From positions 3,527 to 31,026 of the forward strand of contig JAHBMJ010001867.1 in NCBI GenBank assembly GCA_018398765.1: a stretch of 27,500 nucleotides of DNA, in the 5' to 3' direction. The notes under the pieces are model-generated. The model saw only the letters and a program-made list of their open reading frames with translations, made no database searches and was not told where the DNA came from. The translations under genes were made by a program, and so were the position numbers. Source of the DNA: Chromera velia (lineage: Eukaryota > Sar > Chromeraceae). This document shows positions 21,472 to 27,500 of the stretch, piece after piece (the first letter of the stretch is position 1; every line of letters begins with the position of its first letter).

Positions 21472-21664
21472 TTCAGACTCCACAGCCTCACAGTAGCTGG
21501 GCCCTAGCTCTTAGCTAACTAAACAATTGCTAAGTCTGCGACCCGGTCTGATGAGCTGTGGCCTTGTAAACCACCTTCACGCTGCTCACTGAATTGCCCT
21601 CCCCGCGCTGGCCCTCTGGCGCTGTAGGTTGGACTCTAGCATTTCTGGTTCGCTTGCAACCCCC
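21472..21664 (-). repeat. Internal direct repeat copy B1
   Basis: 193 bp, the partner of 20906-21109, beginning 36 bp after the recombinase stop codon. Its place between the last gene and the terminal segment is what B1 requires. Confidence 0.85.
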
Positions 21665-21699
21665 TACAACGGTTACCCCCACAACCGCCCCACTCCCTG

Positions 21700-23085
21700 T
21701 TATACAATCGTTTGGATGTATGCAGCGATTTCCCGGAGATTGGGTGGGAGGTATGCCAGCCACATGTTCATGCTGCTGTGTTCGATTACATCAATCACCA
21801 CTTCGTGCAGGATCTGCACCCGTTTTGCTGCCATGAATGCGCTGCGTCTTAACGAGTGTGTCGTGTGATCGCTTGGTGACACTTCTGGTACTGCGGCGGC
21901 GATTGCCTTTTGTAACGCTCGTTGAAACGCGTCGCGGCCTAAGGGCTTGCCTGACCATTTATTTCTAAATGCCGTCGTTATTTGAAAAAGGGGTCCTTCC
22001 TGTAGTGCTATTACCAGAAACTCGCGGACTGCCGCCCCGATGAGCATGCCTAAGTTTGATACTAGCGGAAGTGGACATATCTGGTCCCGTCTCTTGGTGT
22101 CGTTCTTTCTGCGATGGACGTAGCATAGCAGGAGCTTGACTCCCTTCCGTATTTGAAACACTAGATCTCCTTTTTCTAACCCTAGTACTTCGCTTATCCT
22201 CTTTGTGGGGAAGAAATAGGGGTGTATCCTCCTATTAGGACACCAAAGGGGGGGGGGGCATCTAAGCTTGCTCTGTTATGCCCATGGATGGCGGGACGGG
22301 CATCAGGCGCTTCGCGCCCGATGCGTCGGACACCGCCCCCCCCGGTGTCCGCTGCTACCGGCCCGTGCAAGAAGGGATACCCCCCCCCGGTGTCCATACG
22401 GAGTTGCCCACCGAGGCTAACGTTCAGCTTTTTAATGCATGCATGCATTTTTTTTCTTAGAGGCCCATGCATGCAACGATGCTCCATAACAATACAATAA
22501 CATGTTTTATGGGAAGAATGCTAAGACTGTCATAGCTACCACTCAGTTGCGTAGTGCTTCTCGCGTCCCCGTTATCTGCCAATATGCTAGTACCTTACTA
22601 AACTGCGCAAGGTCGAGTGTCTCTTTAATTTTCACCCTGTTATCTACCGCCTTGTCTAGCCCCCACCAGAAATAGCGTAGTTCATGCGCCCAAAACAGTG
22701 GGGGCTCAAACGCTTTTTCGTGATGCCACCATGCCACCACTCCCCTGAGTAGGCCGATTTCGTACCTCTTTACCCCGGCTAGCATTGCAAACGCTATTTT
22801 TATTGCCATCGGGGAGGATAACGGGAGGATCCCTGGCGATTCCCATTCTAACTTCTGTAATGCTGCCTGGTATCGGGCCTTTGTAGCTGGCTCTAATACC
22901 CGGTCTTCAATCTTATTGGCCATGGCCGTGAGTTCAGACCACGACCACTGTCCTTTCAGCTCGACTGGGTCCACATCTTCTAGTGTCCCTGGGTGTGACG
23001 GGTTGCGTCTACCCACTGCCGTTGCTTTTGCCGACAAGGTTCTAAGGCTTGCCCGGCTCGACTGCCGGGGCGCCTTCTCTGCACT
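21700..23085 (-). pseudogene. Tyrosine recombinase, split by an insertion
   Basis: The N-terminal, core-binding half is at 23085-22519; no clear ATG is visible and the nearest upstream in-frame stop is at about 23090. The catalytic half is at 22207-21700. The catalytic set is present: Arg in TKRISEVLGL, HSLRR (H-x-x-R), His in EHSS and Tyr nine residues later. The gene is broken by a TGA at 22545-22543 and by the 295-bp insertion at 22216-22510, after which the same frame resumes. When intact it would join the circular DNA intermediate to the chromosome, so no target duplication is expected for this element. Confidence 0.85.
22216..22510. mobile_element. 295-bp insertion with 8-bp target duplication
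   Basis: GGGAAGAA stands on each side (22208-22215 and 22511-22518), and the recombinase frame is continuous if one copy and the insert are removed. The insert holds GC-rich hairpins, GGTGTCC words in both directions, and a perfect palindrome AATGCATGCATGCATT. Its termini show little inverted repeat (left ATAGGGGTG, right complement ATAAAACATG). Eight-base duplications are typical of hAT transposons, so a non-autonomous hAT-like element is the best guess. Confidence 0.7.
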
Positions 23086-23240
23086 TAACTAGATGCACTA
23101 TGTATTGTTCTCTGCCTAGGTCCTTAATCCCTAGTTTATCCCTTGTGTGTACAATCGTTATTGTCGTATATTATGCATACCATTTTTCAGGACTACTTAC
23201 TAAACAGTTTGCTCCCTGGTGGTTCTAAACTAATCGCATG

Positions 23241-24145
23241 CTATGGTTCCCTGATTATTGCCTCTGCCCATGTATGCACGGACAATGTGCCGTGCTCTGT
23301 TTTCATTTCTTCATACCATTCTACGTCCTGATCAAAGAGTCTGAACCCGGGTACCCATTTCTGCAGGACTTTCCCTCTCGTTGCCATGCCTAGCCATCCT
23401 TTCTTGCTCACTGCCGGCATCACGACTATTCCCCCCTCTGTGACTGCCTGCCGTAATGTCTTTTTGTACCCGTCCGCACTTGGACATTTCATGAGGGTTA
23501 AGTTCCATTCCCCCCTGCCTTTCCATGCTCTCTGCCACTGGTGTTGCAGGTAGCTACATACTTTTATCCTTACTACCCTTTGGTTGTGCGCTCTGCCGGG
23601 CAGCCGGGACAGGGTATCCGCAACTGTATTTTCATCTCCGGGGATGTGAACGGCTACCACTTCCATGCTAAACTTTCCTTCGAGTCGATGTACTTCCTCT
23701 ATTAGCGGTCCTAGTGTGCGTGCGGTTGAGTGCCGCTTCGAGAGCACGCGCACTATCGTGGTATTGTCTGACAGTATTACTATTCTTTTACTTTTCCATA
23801 CCTCCTGTTGCTAGTGGATGAGGCGCGATAATACTAACGGAACTGTCTTCAGTTCCCTCCAATTGCTGGATGCTAGCGCTTGGAGTCTGCTCCATACCCA
23901 CAGTGTGGCCACGCTTTGCCATATGCCCCCCTCTCCTGTTGCTGCTGTATCTGTAAATACGCGTTCAACACCAGTGATTTTGTCTTGCCAGCTTTCTAGC
24001 CAGTCTAAGAGACTCCTGACCAGATGTCTAAACCTCTCGCTGGTGTCTGCTATAGCCGTCTTGTAGGCTAGGGGGCCGCACTTAGTCTTATATGTAAATT
24101 CTACCCCAATTTCGGTTATCTTGAATAGGAACCTAAATAATTGAT
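23241..24145 (-). pseudogene. RNase H and downstream domain of the DIRS-like pol
   Basis: RNase H residues appear in order: D in RVFTDTAATG, E in NWRELKTV, D in ILSDNTTIVRVLSKRHS, and D in HIPGDENTVADTLSRLPG, a sequence typical of DIRS/Ngaro elements. About 120 further residues follow (GIVVMPAVSKKGW) and end at a TAG or TAA near 23241. One premature stop at 23813-23811 leaves the frame unchanged. It is cut from the RT by the foldback insertion. Confidence 0.82.
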
Positions 24146-24149
24146 ATAC

Positions 24150-24895
24150 ACAAACGGCTGAAACTACCAAATAAAGCACATCATGCTGAATCATGTTGGG
24201 TGGTTTATATCTGTCCAATCATGATGTTAGGCTACATTGTGGTGTCTCAAAGTTGAACGATGTTATATCACCAGGTTTTGTTGGGCGTTGGGCTGTGTTG
24301 GGCCTGTTGGGTGGTGCCTAACAGTATAAATGGCCCAACAGTAGCCTAACATCACTTTAAAGTGCACAACAGACATTGTAGAGCTTTTTAGACCAACTAA
24401 AAAGCACACAATCAAGACAACCAAAATTAAAGCTAAATGTTGCTTTAATATGAACTTTATATTTTTTATGAAACGTATAAAATCGTTGTTTGAAAGTGAG
24501 GGGCGGTGTTAAGACCTTTAACCTCTAAATAATGTGACTCATTTTCAAATAACCATTTTTTACGTTTCATAAAAAGTATAAAGCTCATATTGAAGCAACA
24601 TTGAGCTCTAATTTTGTTTTTTTTTGATTACGTGCTTTTTAGTTGGTCTAAAAGGCTCTACAATGTCTGTTGTGCACTTTAAAGTGATGTTGGGCTGCTG
24701 TTGGGCCATTTGTACTGTTAGGCACCGCCCAACAGGCCTAACACAGCCTAACAGACCCTAAGCCCAACAAAACCTGGCGACAGAGCTGGGGGGGGAAAAA
24801 ACATAGCTCAACATTTGAAAGACAAAGTTTAAATTTAACTAACCCAACATGATACTCCAAAATCTGCTTTATATGTTAGTTTTAATGGTTTTTTC
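24150..24895. mobile_element. Foldback (long inverted repeat) element inserted between RT and RNase H
   Basis: Left arm about 24150-24500 and right arm 24538-24895 are reverse complements over most of their length (roughly 85-90 percent by eye), with a 37-bp loop. Shared landmarks include ATCATGTTGGGT and its complement at 24189-24200 and 24842-24853, CCAGGTTTTGTTGGGC, and CACTTTAAAGTG. The arms contain TTGGGC-type short repeats. It has no coding sequence. Exact ends and target duplication are not resolved. Confidence 0.82.
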
Positions 24896-24899
24896 GTAT

Positions 24900-26161
24900 T
24901 AAATTCCATCTATAACATTTTAAGAGACATAGCTAAAGCAGGGGGAACATCTGGAGTGCGGTTCCTTAGCCTTGTAGGGGCTGCTGACAGGGCTTTGTGC
25001 CACCATATCAGCCCATCTTTTATTGCTTCCGTCAGGACTGTGGCTGCCCTACGCCATTTTTTTTTCGCCTTTTTTTATCAGCACCTTGCCTAGTTGCTCC
25101 CACATGGGTGTAAGGTGTTGGCCTCCGTGCGGTACTACCAGTCGCAAGTGGCCTAGGAAGCCTATTGTACTGCTAAAATCGCCCATGCTCGGGGTTGTTT
25201 CTTTTAACAGCTCCTCAATTTTCTTTATTGTCTTCTCCCTCTTTTTCAGTGGGATGTGTATTGCCATGCGGGCCGTATCGATGCCTACACCTGTGAAGTC
25301 TAAGTTTTGCATGGGCAGCTAGGTGGGCAATACTGTCTTTGACTCCTTTACCTTCCATCTCATCTTTTATAACAGTCCTATCACCAGGTCGAGTGCTTTT
25401 TAACATTCTTCTTTTGAATCTACCAATATTAAGAAGTTGTCGATATATGTCAGCGAGCTGATCTTTGCTGAGTCTAGGCCATACCGGTGGAACAGAGCTT
25501 AGAGGTGTTCCATCACCCCCTGAAACACGAATGGTACTACTTTTAAGTCGAAGCACATGACTCTATATCTGTACCATGCCTTATCGAATGGGTTGTAGAA
25601 TCCTAGAAGGTCCACATGGTCAGGGTGGACGCGAATATGAAAGTACCCGTCCTGTAAATCAAGTTTTGCCATATAACGGCCTGGTTTCAGCCCACGGAGG
25701 GCATACCAGATAGTGGGTAGCCCCATAACCGTGTTTTTAGTTATATGATTGATTTCTGACGCTGTTATATCTACAATGATCCGCGGTTCGCCTGAACCTG
25801 GCTCGGGGACTGCTTCCAACAGAGACACCGCTGCTGGTGGTTTCTCTACCCGTTCATTGAACCCTTTCTCTCTCAGACAAACAAACTCTGCAGCAATCTT
25901 TTCTGGGTATTCTAGGATGGAGGAGTAATTTTCCATTCGGACATTCTGGGGCCAATGCTCTAAGGGGAGCTTCAGGCCGTCTTCTAGTAAGGTTGCGACT
26001 CATTCGTCCAGCGACTCCAGCCCTAGTTCTCGGGCTACTAAGACATTGAGGGTCAGCCCGTTGGTCCATGGTGCGGGACGTTCCCATCCCGGTGGTGGTA
26101 CTACCGCTGGGGGCGGAAGGCTCCATTCGTGTAATGCTAACGGCCATTTTAAAATTAGACT
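24900..26161 (-). pseudogene. Reverse transcriptase of the DIRS-like element
   Basis: The N-terminal part leads to PRIIVDITASEIN, then AKLDLQDGYFHIRVHPDH, LLGFYNP, YRYRVMCFDLKVVPFVFQ and the catalytic site YIDNFLIL at 25447 and below. These follow the DIRS/Ngaro RT order. The second catalytic Asp is Asn. Stops lie at 26002, 25501, 25402, 25369 and 25321 (first base on the minus strand). The frame shifts at a run of nine T at 25057-25065, after which coding continues (EAIKDGLIWWHKAL) to about 24900, where the foldback element begins. Confidence 0.85.
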
Positions 26162-26550
26162 TTAGTGGTAGCAGTGGTTTACCTCCTGTTGTTCCCCCTT
26201 TGCAGCAACTGTGGAGGCTGTCCAAGGCTTCATCACCAATCTCTGTATTACACTAACATAACACATAACTATGTGTATGTTAGCTTACTTTTTTATTATT
26301 ATATACTGGTTATCATCACTGAATCATCAGGTATTCCTATATTGATCACGTACTTGCACGGTTTTCTCTAGCATGATCTGATCAACTTACCATGTTTCCT
26401 ATACTTTGAAACCTGCTGCTGCCACCTTCTCCATATCGGTGCTTGAGTGACAACTGATTTCCTTTTTAACCCTTTTGTTGACTCCTCTTCTCTACCCTTT
26501 TCTGACACCTTCTCTTTATCGATTCCTCGATGTCAGCGTCTGTTTGGTGC
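26162..26550 (-). other. Junction between gag and RT remnants
   Basis: No convincing frame. It contains an AT-rich part at 26240-26460 and lies between the gag and RT frames on the minus strand. It may be a decayed gag-pol junction or another small insertion. Confidence 0.3.
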
Positions 26551-27500
26551 TCAACACCACATGGTCCCGTACCCCGTACCGGCCCTGCCTCGGCCGCCTC
26601 TGGGCCCCATACCGAAGTTTCCCCTTCCTCCCCTGCTGCCCCCCCTGCCGTTGCCTCTGCTTGCCCTGCTGGCTTGGGCCTGTGCTGTATCCTGTTTCTC
26701 CTGTGGGGCGGGACAGGCGGAGGGGGGGTGAGCTATCCCTCCTGGCGGGCTCTTGAGCCTGGCCATCTCTGCGTGGTTACCGTTTTTCCAGGTGACCTTG
26801 TACTCCCCGTAGCAAACGAGGCAGACCGTCGGGCACTCGGGGGCAGTGTGCCCCTCCTCATCGCATGGCATTGCGTAGCATGCCATTTGCTGCGGTTGCT
26901 GCTGTGTCTAGTGGTGGGCATATGACGCTGCGGTTATTACTTGCTCTGCGTACTGATACCCGACGTTCCACGAAGCCATTCCCTACGTGAAACTGCTCAT
27001 CTGGATTCAAAGGGCAGCTACCTCCCTTTTGGGCCCTTTCACCTCCTTTTCTATGTTAGTCTGCCTCTCTAGGCTGTCCCAGATGACGTAGGGGAAGAGG
27101 TTACTTGCATAGATAACGTGGAGGGGTGACGCTCCATTAGCGGCGTTATGCAGTGCTCTCCCTGACACTGCTACCCCCCTTTTGGTTGCAGCTCTCTCAC
27201 GCTGCTTCACCACATCCTGCGCTGCCACCTGGGCTGGGGTCAGGGGACCACTGCTCACTTACTTGGGAATAGCTGTCATCGTGCGGAACTGCGATTCCAT
27301 ATCCTTCACAAACCTTTTCAACTTTCTCCCCGCATCTATTTCTACTGCTAAGACGTTTACCATATCCGCCTGCTGGTATGCCACTGCTTCTTCCCTCCTC
27401 TTCTGAAGGGAATTGAGGATATCATCCCATACTACTCTGGGGGCTTCCATATCCCTAATGCTCTCGAAGTCAATCAGCCTTCCTTTCCCCCCAACTTTCT
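26551..27500 (-). pseudogene. Gag-like ORF of the DIRS-like element, partial and broken
   Basis: An open frame enters from the window edge (RLIDFESIRDMEAPRVVWDD) and runs on the minus strand through a TAA at 27261-27259 to a stop near 27007. A second segment has a cysteine/histidine cluster, MACYAMPCDEEGHTAPEC (C-x4-C-x4-H-x4-C), then an RGG-rich tail (RGGSRGGRGNFGMGPRGG), ending at 26551. A TAG lies at 26910-26908. Position before RT, zinc-knuckle-like cluster and RGG tail suggest a nucleic-acid-binding gag; sequence similarity to known gag was not tested. Confidence 0.6.

Larger units (their letters stand above)
20906..27500 (-). mobile_element. Tyrosine-recombinase retrotransposon (DIRS/Ngaro/PAT-like), 5' end outside window, inactive
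   Basis: On the minus strand, in order: gag remnants with a zinc-knuckle-like motif, RT, RNase H, then a tyrosine recombinase, ending in repeats arranged B1-A2-B2. This gene order with a recombinase in place of a DDE integrase, and with split direct repeats, defines the Ngaro/PAT branch of DIRS-type elements. Stops occur in every gene, a frameshift lies in the RT region, and two other elements have inserted (24150-24895 and 22216-22510). No methyltransferase domain was recognised between RNase H and recombinase. Confidence 0.82.

Noticed and set aside
21472-21664. The repeat pair at 20906-21664 as a solo LTR pair of a tiny LTR element
   Set aside because: No primer site or polypurine tract borders them, and their place directly after a tyrosine recombinase fits split direct repeats better.

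Overview
This is nuclear DNA of a eukaryote. Both host genes are split by many introns with GT donors and mostly TGCAG or TTTGCAG acceptors. The exons are moderately GC-rich, the introns are packed with microsatellites, and two classes of retroelement are present. The style (TGCAG acceptors, low-complexity Ser/Gly/Pro-rich inserts, GCATGC-type motifs) would suit an alveolate alga such as a chromerid, but that is a guess from style; no marker gene fixes the lineage.

Layout. (1) 1-8526, plus strand: the 3' part of a large gene. I can join eleven exons in phase (about 1,491 residues, start outside the window). It encodes a chain of apparent ubiquitin-like folds separated by disordered stretches, possibly the C-terminal half of a USP40/USP47-type deubiquitinase. 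(2) 8527-17401: a spacer between converging genes. It turns AT-rich after about 9550 and carries a complete Ty3/gypsy chromovirus at 11131-17031, with two 344-bp LTRs, primer site, polypurine tract, 4-bp target duplication, and a gag-pol frame killed by eight stop codons. (3) 17402-20524, minus strand: a six-exon C2H2 zinc-finger gene (477 residues, seven fingers) that resembles TFIIIA. All exon phases agree. (4) 20906-27500, minus strand: most of a decayed tyrosine-recombinase retrotransposon of the DIRS/Ngaro/PAT kind, with gag, RT, RNase H and recombinase in that order. Its end is built as B1-A2-B2 split direct repeats. Two later insertions sit inside it: a foldback element of about 745 bp between RT and RNase H, and a 295-bp element with an 8-bp target duplication inside the recombinase gene.

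The two host genes converge on the spacer. The chromovirus landed downstream of both, and the recombinase element lies just upstream of the zinc-finger gene, about 380 bp from its start codon. The most testable points are the nested insertions with restorable reading frame, the split direct repeats, a duplicated in-frame splice donor in the ubiquitin-like gene, and the use of microsatellites as splice-site sequence in both host genes. I see no new multi-gene system; the novelty is in element structure and gene architecture.
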